DNA of 64,000 bases from Xanthobacteraceae bacterium (GTDB taxonomy: Bacteria > Pseudomonadota > Alphaproteobacteria > Rhizobiales > Xanthobacteraceae), in contig JAIESI010000032.1 of assembly GCA_019746135.1 (NCBI GenBank), forward strand, positions 32,838 to 96,837. Direction: 5' to 3'. The translations under genes and the position numbers were made by a program. This document shows positions 31,839 through 40,308 of this stretch, in pieces. Below the pieces are notes generated by a model. That model was given only the letters and a program-made list of their open reading frames with translations. It made no database searches and was not told where the DNA came from. Every line of letters starts with the position of its first letter. Position 1 is the first letter of the stretch.

Positions 31839-34175
31839 ATGGCCAAATTCGGAATCGGACAGGCGGTCACCCGCGTCGAGGACCAGCGCTTCCTCACGGG
31901 CCAGGGCCGCTATGTCGACGACATCGTGCTCCCGGGCATGACCCACGGCGTCAACGTGCTCTCGCCGCACGCGCATGCCAGGATCAAGCGCATCGACGTG
32001 TCCAAGGCCAAGGCCGCGCCGGGCGTGCTGGCGGTCCTGACCGGTGCCGACGCCAAGGCCGATAAGCTTGGCGCCATCACCGCACACCTGATGCCGGAGG
32101 ATTTCGGCGCGCCGAAGGGCCACCGCACCTTCCAGCCGCTGCTTGTTTCCGACCGCGTGCGCCATGTCGGCGACCGCGTCGCCTTCGTCGTTGCTGAGAC
32201 GCTCGAGCAGGCGCGCGACGCGGCTGATCTCGTCGAAGTAGATTACGAGCCGCTTCCCGCTGTGATCAACATCGAGGACGCGGCCAAGCCCGACGCGCCG
32301 AAGGTGTGGGACGACAACCCGCAGGGCAACAACGCCTTCCGCCTGATGTTCGGCGATCAGGCGGCGACCGACGCGGCCTTCGCCAAGGCCAAGCACGTGG
32401 TCAAGCTCCGCGTCGAGAACAACCGCATCTCGCCGGTGTCGATGGAGCCGCGCGTCGCGATCGGCGACTACGACAAGGCCAACGACTTCTACACGCTCTA
32501 TGCCGCCTCGCAGAACCCGCACGGCTGCCGCATGGAGCTCTCGCACATCTTCCACATGCCGGAGAACCAGATCCGCGTCGTGTCGCCCGATGTCGGCGGC
32601 GGCTTTGGCCTCAAGGGTGGTGCGTTCCCGGACGATCTCCTCGTCATGTGGGCGTCGAAGAAGCTCCGCCGTCCGGTGAAGTGGGTCGCGAGCCGCAGCG
32701 AGAGCATGCTCAACGACCACCACGCCCGCGAGATGGTCTATTACGGCGAGCTTGCGCTCGACGAGCACGGCAAAATTCTCGCGCTGCGTTCGAAATCGCT
32801 GTTCCAGATGGGCGCATATTTCGTCGGCGCGGCGCTGGCGGCCGGCGCATTCTCGATCCGCTTCGTGCCCGCGGCCTACGACATCCAGACCATGCACATC
32901 ATGTCGCAAGGTGTGTTCACCAACACCTCGCAGAGCGGGCCCTATCGCGGCGCGGGTCGTCCGGAGGCAGCCTACTTCATGGAGCGGCTCATTGAGCATG
33001 CCGCGCGACAGATCGGCATGGAGCCTGCGGAAATCCGCCGCCGCAATCTCATTCCGCCGAACAAGCTGCCGTACACCACGCCGACCCACTGGGTGTACGA
33101 CTCCGGCGAGTTCACGCGACTGATGGACAAGTGCATCGAGCTGAGCGACTGGAAGGGCTACAGTGCGCGTAAGCGCGAGTCGCAGAAGAACGGCAAGCTG
33201 CGCGGCCGCGCGGTGAGCTTCTACATCGAGTTCGGCGGCATCTTCAACGAACGCATGGAGCTGAAGTTCGATCCCTCCGGCGCTCTCACGGTCTATGGCG
33301 GCACCCATTCGCACGGTCAGGGCCACGCCACCGTGTTCGCGCAGCTCGCGCATGAGCTGCTCGGCGTGCCGTTCGAGCAGATCCGCTATGTGCAGGGCGA
33401 CACCTCGCAGGTCCAGATCGGCCGCGGCACCTATGGCGCGCGCAGCATGGTGGTCGGCGGCAATGCGCTCAAAGCCGCGGCCGACGCCATGATCGAGAAG
33501 GGCAAGAAGCTCGCCGCCGCGATGATGGAGGCGGACGCCGGCGACATCGAGTTCAAGGAAGGCACGTTCCTCGTCACCGGCACCGACAAGCAGATCAAGC
33601 TCGTCGACGTCGCCAAGGCCTCCTACGCGCCGATGGGGCCGCTGACCAACAAGTTCGGCATCGGCCTCGATGCCGCCGGCAGCTTCGATCCGACGCCGCC
33701 GAGCCATCCCAACGGCTCGCACGTGGTCGAGCTCGAGGTCGATCCGGAGACCGGGGAGGTGACGATCGACCGCTTCTTCGTCATCGACGACCTCGGCCGC
33801 ATCATCAACCCGATGATCGTCAAGGGGCAGCAGCAGGGCGGGGTGGTGCAGGGCATCGGCCAGGCGCTGCTCGAGCACCAGGTCTACGACCGCCAGAGCG
33901 GCCAGCTCCTGACCGGAAGCTTCATGGACTACGCCATGCCGCACGCGGCGCAGATGCCCAACGTGGACTGCGCGCTGGAGGAGATTCCGTGCAAGACCAA
34001 CCCGCTCGGCGTGAAGGGCATCGGCGAAAGCGGCACGATCGGCGCGCCGCCGACCATCATGAACGCGCTGATCGATGCGCTCAGCCCCCTCGGCGTCGAT
34101 CAGATCGACATGCCGGCGACGCCGCTGCGCGTGTGGGAGACGATCCAGCGCGCGAAGAAGGCTAAGGCGGCGTAG
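31839..34175 (+). CDS. Xanthine dehydrogenase / CoxL-family molybdopterin-binding large subunit
   Basis: MAKFGIGQAVTRVEDQRFLTGQGRYVDDIVLPGM...VGGGFGLKGG...GPYRGAGRPEAAYFMERLIEHAARQ...LGVKGIGESGTIGAPPTIMNALIDAL. Confidence 0.94.
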   Translation: MAKFGIGQAVTRVEDQRFLTGQGRYVDDIVLPGMTHGVNVLSPHAHARIKRIDVSKAKAAPGVLAVLTGADAKADKLGAITAHLMPEDFGAPKGHRTFQPLLVSDRVRHVGDRVAFVVAETLEQARDAADLVEVDYEPLPAVINIEDAAKPDAPKVWDDNPQGNNAFRLMFGDQAATDAAFAKAKHVVKLRVENNRISPVSMEPRVAIGDYDKANDFYTLYAASQNPHGCRMELSHIFHMPENQIRVVSPDVGGGFGLKGGAFPDDLLVMWASKKLRRPVKWVASRSESMLNDHHAREMVYYGELALDEHGKILALRSKSLFQMGAYFVGAALAAGAFSIRFVPAAYDIQTMHIMSQGVFTNTSQSGPYRGAGRPEAAYFMERLIEHAARQIGMEPAEIRRRNLIPPNKLPYTTPTHWVYDSGEFTRLMDKCIELSDWKGYSARKRESQKNGKLRGRAVSFYIEFGGIFNERMELKFDPSGALTVYGGTHSHGQGHATVFAQLAHELLGVPFEQIRYVQGDTSQVQIGRGTYGARSMVVGGNALKAAADAMIEKGKKLAAAMMEADAGDIEFKEGTFLVTGTDKQIKLVDVAKASYAPMGPLTNKFGIGLDAAGSFDPTPPSHPNGSHVVELEVDPETGEVTIDRFFVIDDLGRIINPMIVKGQQQGGVVQGIGQALLEHQVYDRQSGQLLTGSFMDYAMPHAAQMPNVDCALEEIPCKTNPLGVKGIGESGTIGAPPTIMNALIDALSPLGVDQIDMPATPLRVWETIQRAKKAKAA

Positions 34176-34282
34176 CGAGCGGCGCTGCGGCTCTCACCGC
34201 AGCGCGGGTGTGGTCGTCCGAAGGACGGCGGCCGGCGATCGCGCCTTTGCCCCCTTTGGGCTTTCTTTGCTAGACTGTGCCC

Positions 34283-34507
34283 ATGACCAAGCTTCTCGAA
34301 CAGGCTGTGGAAGCCGCCCGAAAGCTGTCTCCAGAGGCGCAGGACGACATCGCACGGGCCATCATGCAGCTTGCCGGTCAAGGCGACGTTGTTCCGCTCA
34401 CCGATGACGAACGTGCGGCCATCGCGCGTTCCAAAGCCGCTGCAGCGCGTGGCGAATTTGCGACGGACGATGAGGTTCGTGCGGTGTGGGCCAAGCACGG
34501 CCGATGA
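34283..34507 (+). CDS. Antitoxin of ParE-type TA pair
   Basis: MTKLLEQAVEAARKLSPEAQDDIARAIMQLAGQGDVVPLTDDERAAIARSKAAAARGEFATDDEVRAVWAKHGR; overlaps toxin start (ATGA). Confidence 0.82.
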   Translation: MTKLLEQAVEAARKLSPEAQDDIARAIMQLAGQGDVVPLTDDERAAIARSKAAAARGEFATDDEVRAVWAKHGR

Positions 34508-34800
34508 GGCTGCGCTACACCCGACCAGCGCTTGCCGATCTCGATTCCATCCTCGATTACATCGCAGCTCACTCGCCACAAGGCGCAACGCGGGTTCACG
34601 CGCGTATTCAAGCCATTATCGGCTTGTTGCTGTCTCATCCTCGCATCGGTGCTCAAACCGAGGACAAGACCGTGCGCCGTATTCCGGCAACGCCATATCC
34701 GTATCTGATTTTTTACGAGGTCTCCGGCGACGAAATTGTCGTCCATGCCGTGCGTCACAGCGCGCGCGATCCGTCCGATTTGCCGGGCGCGAACGAATAG
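34504..34800 (+). CDS. ParE/RelE-superfamily toxin
   Basis: MRLRYTRPALADLDSILDYIAAHSPQGATRVHARIQAIIGLLLSHPRIGAQTEDKTVRRIPATPYPYLIFYEVSGDEIVVHAVRHSAR. Confidence 0.88.
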   Translation: MRLRYTRPALADLDSILDYIAAHSPQGATRVHARIQAIIGLLLSHPRIGAQTEDKTVRRIPATPYPYLIFYEVSGDEIVVHAVRHSARDPSDLPGANE

Positions 34801-34927
34801 AACTCGCGTTTGATCCCGAACGGCGCTTTAGCGATCGACGCCAAGTGTCTGTCCGCAAATGGATTATTGCCCAGCAGGCGCGCGTCTGGACTGGTGCTAA
34901 GTGTATCCCGTTACCGGAAAAAATTAT

Positions 34928-34940
34928 AAGATAGTATCTT
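34928..34940. promoter_or_regulatory. Palindrome AAGATA-G-TATCTT in the AT-rich leader of the GntR gene; candidate autoregulatory operator
   Basis: Perfect 6-bp inverted repeat 35 bp upstream of the GntR start. Confidence 0.35.
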
Positions 34941-34974
34941 TACTACCTTAGCCCCGAGGCGTACCCTCCCGATC

Positions 34975-35799
34975 ATGGTCGCCCAGCCGCAACCGCTCGC
35001 CAGCAAGCTTCCCGGCCGGATTTTCTTTCCCGGCCGCTCGGCCTCGCTGTCGTCGCAGATCATCGCCGACGTGCGCGACGCGCTGTTTGCGAAAAAGCTC
35101 AAGCCGGGCGATGTGCTCGGCACCGAGAACGAATTCGCCGAGCGCTACGGCGTCTCGCGCATTGTCGCGCGCGACGCGCTGCGCACGCTCGAGGCGCTCG
35201 GCGTTGCCGAAATCCGCATGGGGAAGGGCGGCGGCGCGCGGGTCGCGCGCGGCAACCCGAAGCTGTTCGCCGAGGCGCTCGCGGTGCAGCTCGATCTGAC
35301 CGGCGTCAGCGTCGCCGAGATCATGGACGCGCAGCGTGCAATCGAGTGCCTTGCAGCCGAGCTTGCGGCGGAGAACGCCACCGAGGCGGATATCGCCAAG
35401 CTTCGGATGCTCATCGCCGACGCCGAAGCGAACCTGCACGACGTCGAACGCACCACCCAGCTCGGCGCGGAGTTTCATCTTGCAGTCGCCGAGGCCTCGC
35501 ACAACCGCGTGCTGGTGGTTCAGCTCGTCTCGCTGCAGCATGTGTCGTGGCCGCGGCGCAACCCGACCATGACGCCGAATGTCGCGCGCCGCATTGCCGA
35601 CGTGCACAAGGAGCTCCTGGCGCTGATCGAGATCCGCGACGCCGCGGGCGCGCGCAAGCTGATGGACGACCACGTGAAGATGATCCGGACCCGCCGCGTG
35701 ACCGAGGACGCCAGGCGCGCGCCGCTCGGCTCCCGTTCGCGAGGGAGCCGGGGGAAACTGCGGATCGACGACGGAGACGGCCCAATCGACTGCTGCTGA
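34975..35799 (+). CDS. GntR-family (FadR/FCD) transcriptional regulator
   Basis: LSSQIIADVRDALFAKKLKPGDVLGTENEFAERYGVSRIVARDALRTLEALGVAEIRMGKGGGARVA wHTH; FCD-like helical C-terminus. Confidence 0.93.
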   Translation: MVAQPQPLASKLPGRIFFPGRSASLSSQIIADVRDALFAKKLKPGDVLGTENEFAERYGVSRIVARDALRTLEALGVAEIRMGKGGGARVARGNPKLFAEALAVQLDLTGVSVAEIMDAQRAIECLAAELAAENATEADIAKLRMLIADAEANLHDVERTTQLGAEFHLAVAEASHNRVLVVQLVSLQHVSWPRRNPTMTPNVARRIADVHKELLALIEIRDAAGARKLMDDHVKMIRTRRVTEDARRAPLGSRSRGSRGKLRIDDGDGPIDCC

Positions 35800-35870
35800 A
35801 ACCCGCGCTTGATCCCAAGGCCAGGAAACCGGTTCTCGGAGATCATGCGCAACGAAGAAGGAGAGGAAAC

Positions 35871-36752
35871 ATGGCCAAGGAAAAATTCATCATCGAGCCG
35901 CACTTCCGCCTGCATGAGTGGGTGGCGGAGGAGAAGGGCTACTTCAAGGACGAGGGGCTCGACTATGAGTTCCGCGAGCTCGTGCAGTCGAGCGACGGCG
36001 CGTCGCAGCAGCTCGGCGACAAGGTCGGTGCGATGCAGACCTTCGAGCGCGGCCGCAAGTCGGATATCTCCTGCGCCTGCCACTGGACGGTGAACGTCGC
36101 CGCCACCAAGGGGCACGGCAAGCTCTACGGCGATGTCTATCAGGTCTCGACCTGCGGCATCTTCGTGCCGCCCGACTCCAAGGTGAAGACGCCGGAGGAC
36201 CTCGCCAGCGTGCCGATCTCGGTCGGCTATCAGTCCGGCAGCCACTACGCCACCATCCAGGCGCTCGTTCAGTTCATGCCGCAGGACAAGATCAATCTGT
36301 CGTTCAAGGACGGGCTGGTGTTCGGCCGCATGGAAAAGCTGCTCAACGGCGAGGTGCCGGCCTGCACGCTGTTCTCCGGGCCGTATTACTTCGCCGAGCA
36401 GTTCGGCTTCCGCAAGGTGGTCGACTGCACCTTTATGATGGCGACGATGCTCACCGGTGACCCCGACATGGAGGACGTGCAGAAGTTCTTCCGCGCGTTG
36501 CGGCGGGCGCAGGCCGACATCGATCTGCGGCCCGAGCTCTACACCAAGCACTACAAGAACGAGTTCCCCAAGCGCTTCCATGACAAGATGGATACGCGCC
36601 GCTGGGGCCCGGGCGAGCGCATCGTGTTCGAGCCTTATTCGCGCGAAATCTTCGAGGACTCGCGCACCTGGATCCATGAGCACGGCATTTTCGAGGGCAA
36701 CGATCTCGGGTCGCAGACCTACGAGAAGGCGGTCGTGCGGCTGACGGCCTGA
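35871..36752 (+). CDS. SsuA/THI5-like substrate-binding-fold protein without obvious signal peptide
   Basis: MAKEKFIIEPHFRLHEWVAEEKGYFKDEGLDYEFRELVQSSDGASQQLG...SDISCACHWTVN...LNGEVPACTLFSGPYY. Confidence 0.75.
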   Translation: MAKEKFIIEPHFRLHEWVAEEKGYFKDEGLDYEFRELVQSSDGASQQLGDKVGAMQTFERGRKSDISCACHWTVNVAATKGHGKLYGDVYQVSTCGIFVPPDSKVKTPEDLASVPISVGYQSGSHYATIQALVQFMPQDKINLSFKDGLVFGRMEKLLNGEVPACTLFSGPYYFAEQFGFRKVVDCTFMMATMLTGDPDMEDVQKFFRALRRAQADIDLRPELYTKHYKNEFPKRFHDKMDTRRWGPGERIVFEPYSREIFEDSRTWIHEHGIFEGNDLGSQTYEKAVVRLTA

Positions 36753-36798
36753 GCGGCGGTCCACGCGCGATCGAGCGTGGCGCGGTCCCTTCGGAGAA

Positions 36799-36845
36799 CG
36801 CGTAGGGTGGGCCCGGCGCTGGCGCGCCTTGGCCCACCCTACGCG
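36799..36845. terminator. 15-bp perfect stem (cgcgtagggtgggcc / ggcccaccctacgcg), 17-nt loop, between convergent genes
   Basis: Directly visible inverted repeat between 36752 stop and 36871 stop (convergent); also resembles the common GTAGGGTGGGC dispersed REP type. Confidence 0.6.
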
Positions 36846-36870
36846 CTACGATTGCTACTCCGTTGACCCG

Positions 36871-37608
36871 TCAGACCTTCGCCTCCGCCACGCGCAGACC
36901 GATGTAGCGGTCGAGCGTGGCGTGATCCTTCAGCAGGTCCTGCGAGCGGGCGCGGTGCACGATCGCGCCGCGCTCCAGCAGGATCGCATCCTCCGTGAGC
37001 GACAGCGCGATCTCGGCGTGCTGCTCCACCAGGATGACCGCGGTGCCTTCCTCGGTGATCATCCGGCGAAGGCCCCGCACCAGCTCCTCGACGATGATCG
37101 GCGCGAGCCCCTCCAGCGGCTCGTCGAGCAGGAGCAGCGCCGGGTTGGTCATCAGCGCCCGCGCGGTTGCCAGCATCTGCTGCTCGCCGCCCGAAAGCTG
37201 GTTGCCTTTGGAAAGCCGGCGCTCCTTGAGGCGGGGGAAGAGCTCGAACGCCGCATCGAGGTCCCAGCGGCCGGGCCGCGAGGCGACCGTCAGGTTCTCC
37301 TCGACGCTCAGGTTGGCAAAGATCTCGCGCTCCTGCGCCACCCAGCCGATGCCGGCCTGGGCGCGGCGGTGCGGCGCCATCCGGCTGATATCCTTGCCGC
37401 GCCAGACGATCGCGCCACGGCGCAGTTGCGTGAAGCCCATCAGGGTCAAAAGGAGCGTGCTCTTGCCGACGCCGTTGCGCCCCAGCACCGCGAGGCTGCC
37501 GTGCTCGGCGATCTCGAACGACACGTCGTCCAGCACCACGGCCTCGCCGTAGCCGGACCGCACGTTCCTGAAGGCGAGGAGCGGCTCAGCCGATCTTGAG
37601 TCAGCCAT
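36871..37608 (-). CDS. livF: ABC ATPase LivF (set 3)
   Basis: AVLGRNGVGKSTLLLTLMG; LSGGEQQMLATARALMTNPALLLLDEPLEGLAP. Confidence 0.93.
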   Translation of the reverse strand: MADSRSAEPLLAFRNVRSGYGEAVVLDDVSFEIAEHGSLAVLGRNGVGKSTLLLTLMGFTQLRRGAIVWRGKDISRMAPHRRAQAGIGWVAQEREIFANLSVEENLTVASRPGRWDLDAAFELFPRLKERRLSKGNQLSGGEQQMLATARALMTNPALLLLDEPLEGLAPIIVEELVRGLRRMITEEGTAVILVEQHAEIALSLTEDAILLERGAIVHRARSQDLLKDHATLDRYIGLRVAEAKV

Positions 37609-38365
37609 GCGCTCCCCCCAGATACACCTCGCGGACGCGCGGATCGGCGGAAATCTCGTCGGGCGTGCCCTCGAGCAGGATGCCGCCCGACACCATGACG
37701 ATGATGCGGCTTGCCAGGCGGAACACCAGCTCCATGTCGTGCTCGATGAACAGCACGGTGATGTCCTTCGACAGGCTGTTGATCGCGGTGAACAGCTCGG
37801 TGCTCTCGTCGCGCGGCACGCCCGCGGCCGGCTCGTCGAGCAGCAGCACCTTGGGTTTGGTCGCCAGCGCCAGCGCGATCTCGAGTAGCCGCTGCTGGCC
37901 ATAGGCGAGCTCGCGCGTCTCGCGGGTGCAGACCGGCGCGAGCAGCAGCGATTTGAGGATGTCGTAGGCCTCGTCGACCGCGGTGCGATAGTCGGCGGTG
38001 GTGCGCCAGAAGGTCCGCGAAATCTTCTCGCGCTCGCACACCGCAAGCGTCACCGCCTCGAGCGGATTGAGGTGCGGAAACAGACTGTTGATCTGGAACG
38101 TGCGAACCAGGCCGCGGCCGACCCGCGCCTCGGGAGTGAGCGCCGTGATGTCGTCGCCGCCGAGCAGGATGTGGCCGCCGTCGGGACGCAGCATGCCGGT
38201 CATCAGGTTGATCAGCGTGGTCTTGCCGGCCCCGTTCGGCCCGATCAGGGCGTAGCGCACGCCCTGCGGCAGGGCGATGCCGATCTCGTTGGCGACCACC
38301 AGCGAGCCGAAGCGCTTGTTGAGGCCGCTGGTGGAAAGGGCGGGCGCACTGGCTGGCGGATTCAT
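37601..38365 (-). CDS. livG: ABC ATPase LivG (set 3)
   Basis: MNPPASAPALSTSGLNKRFGSLVVANEIGI...ALIGPNGAGKTTLINLMTG; KVLLLDEPAAGVP. Confidence 0.93.
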   Translation of the reverse strand: MNPPASAPALSTSGLNKRFGSLVVANEIGIALPQGVRYALIGPNGAGKTTLINLMTGMLRPDGGHILLGGDDITALTPEARVGRGLVRTFQINSLFPHLNPLEAVTLAVCEREKISRTFWRTTADYRTAVDEAYDILKSLLLAPVCTRETRELAYGQQRLLEIALALATKPKVLLLDEPAAGVPRDESTELFTAINSLSKDITVLFIEHDMELVFRLASRIIVMVSGGILLEGTPDEISADPRVREVYLGGAHG

Positions 38366-39405
38366 GCGCCGCGCCTCCACGGTGGCGGCGAGGTAAGCCA
38401 GCCGAACCAGCGCTGGCCGCGCTCGGTGCTCATGAGCCGCGAGAGGCCACCGAGGATGCCGTTCGGCAGGAACAGCACGACCGCGATCAGCAGCAAGCCG
38501 ATCGGCAGGTACCAGTATTGCGGGTTGACGCCGGAGAACCAGTCGCGGGCGATCATGAAGATGATCGCGCCGATCAACCCGCCGTAGAGCCTTCCGGCGC
38601 CGCCGAGGATCAGCATCACCAGCACGTCGGCCGATCGCTCGAAGCTCAGCACGCCCAGCGACACCGTCTCGGTGGTTTGGGTCAGGATCGCGCCGGCGAT
38701 ACCGGCCATCGCCGCCGAGATGGTGTAGATCATGCGCAGATGCGGCCGGCTTTCCGCGCCGATCGCGCGCATGCGCACCGCGTTTTCGCGGATGCCGCGC
38801 AGCGACAGCCCGAACGGCGAGTTGATCAGGCGCCGGCTCACGAGGAACAGCACGAACAGCACGATCAGCGAGTACCAGTAGGCGGTGACGCCCCAGAGAT
38901 CGAACTTGAACAGGCCGAGCAGCGGCCACATCTTGACGCCCTGCAATCCGTCGGCGCCGCCGGTGAGCCAGCTCGCACTGTTGGCGAGCTCGAGCAGGAG
39001 GAGGCCGAAGCCGAGCGTGATCATGATCAGCGCGAGATGCCGGAAACGGGCGATGATGAAGCTCATGGCGTAGCCGAGGAGGCCGGCCGCGGCCCCCGAC
39101 AGCAGCAGGCCGGTCAACGGCTCGCCCCAGCCGTGCTTGGCGAGGAGCCCCGCCGCATAGGCGCCGAACCCGAAGAAAGCGGCGTGGCCGAGCGAGACGA
39201 TCCCGGCGTAACCCAGGATCAGGTCGAGCGAGAGCGCAAACAGCGCGGTGATCGCGATCTGGCTCGCGAGTTGCAGGTAGTTCGGCGTCACGAAGTAGGG
39301 CAGCAGGGCGCAGAGCCAGAACACGATCTCGATGGTGCGCCAACGGGACTGCTGCTCCAGATATTGCTGCGGGCCCGCAAAGCCGGAGACGGATGCGGTC
39401 GTCAT
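38362..39405 (-). CDS. livM: Branched-chain ABC permease LivM (set 3)
   Basis: LILGYAGIVSLGHAAFFGFGAYAAGLLAKHG...VLMLILGGAGRLYGGLIGAI. Confidence 0.93.
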   Translation of the reverse strand: MTTASVSGFAGPQQYLEQQSRWRTIEIVFWLCALLPYFVTPNYLQLASQIAITALFALSLDLILGYAGIVSLGHAAFFGFGAYAAGLLAKHGWGEPLTGLLLSGAAAGLLGYAMSFIIARFRHLALIMITLGFGLLLLELANSASWLTGGADGLQGVKMWPLLGLFKFDLWGVTAYWYSLIVLFVLFLVSRRLINSPFGLSLRGIRENAVRMRAIGAESRPHLRMIYTISAAMAGIAGAILTQTTETVSLGVLSFERSADVLVMLILGGAGRLYGGLIGAIIFMIARDWFSGVNPQYWYLPIGLLLIAVVLFLPNGILGGLSRLMSTERGQRWFGWLTSPPPWRRGA

Positions 39406-40268
39406 ACGCGCCTCCCGAAGATGCCGGCCGGCCGCCACATCAGGAGGCTGATCATCACCAGATAGATCAGGAAGGAGCCGATGGCGGGGAAATAGTACTT
39501 GCCCGCCATGTCGCTGATGCCGAGCACGACCGCCGCCACAAACGAGCCGCCGATCGAGCCGAGGCCGCCGACCGAGACCACGATCAGCACATAGACGAGA
39601 TAGGCGAGCGCAAACGACGGATCGAGGCCGACGATGTCGATGGCGAGCGAACCGCCGAGGCCGGCGAGCCCGCTGCCGAGCGCGAAGGTGACGGCGAAGG
39701 CGCCGTCGACGTTGATGCCGAGCCCGCGCGCCATGCGCTGGTTGTCGACCGCAGCGCGGACCTGGGCACCGAAGCGGGTGTATTCCAGCGCGATCACCAG
39801 AACTGCGGTCACGATCAGCGCGAAAACGATCAGAAAGATGCGGTAGTTGCCGAGCGTCACCCCGCCGACCTGGATCGAGCCGCGCAGAAAGCTCGGCAGC
39901 TGCACCGGCTGCTGCATGGTGGTGTAGATCAGCGCCGCGACCGCGATCGAGACGAACACCAGCCCGATCGTGAGCAGGCATTGGTCGAGATCGCTCGCCC
40001 GGTAGAGGCGATGGAACATCGTGCGCTCGAACACGACGCTGATCGCCGCGGTCACCACGAACGACACGGGGAGGGTGGCGAGGAACGGCCACCCGGCGTG
40101 ATTGATCAGCGTCACCGTCACATAGCCGCCGATCATTGCGAAGGTGCAGTGCGCGAGATTGACGAAGTTCATCATGCCGAGCGTCACCGACAGCCCGACC
40201 GACAGCAGGAACAGCAGCATGCCGTAGGCGAAACCGTCGAACAGCACGCCGGCCAGCGATGTGAGCAT
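39402..40268 (-). CDS. livH: Branched-chain ABC permease LivH (set 3)
   Basis: GLSVTLGMMNFVNLAHCTFAMIGGYV...VSVGGLGSIGGSFVAAVVLG. Confidence 0.92.
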   Translation of the reverse strand: MLTSLAGVLFDGFAYGMLLFLLSVGLSVTLGMMNFVNLAHCTFAMIGGYVTVTLINHAGWPFLATLPVSFVVTAAISVVFERTMFHRLYRASDLDQCLLTIGLVFVSIAVAALIYTTMQQPVQLPSFLRGSIQVGGVTLGNYRIFLIVFALIVTAVLVIALEYTRFGAQVRAAVDNQRMARGLGINVDGAFAVTFALGSGLAGLGGSLAIDIVGLDPSFALAYLVYVLIVVSVGGLGSIGGSFVAAVVLGISDMAGKYYFPAIGSFLIYLVMISLLMWRPAGIFGRRV

Positions 40269-40308
40269 TTACGGTCGTCCCCCTCGGCGGCCGTGCACCG
40301 TTGTCCCG

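Noticed and set aside
31527-33944. 805-aa minus-strand ORF
   Set aside because: Antisense shadow of the molybdoenzyme large subunit (high-GC long open antisense frame, no domain motifs).
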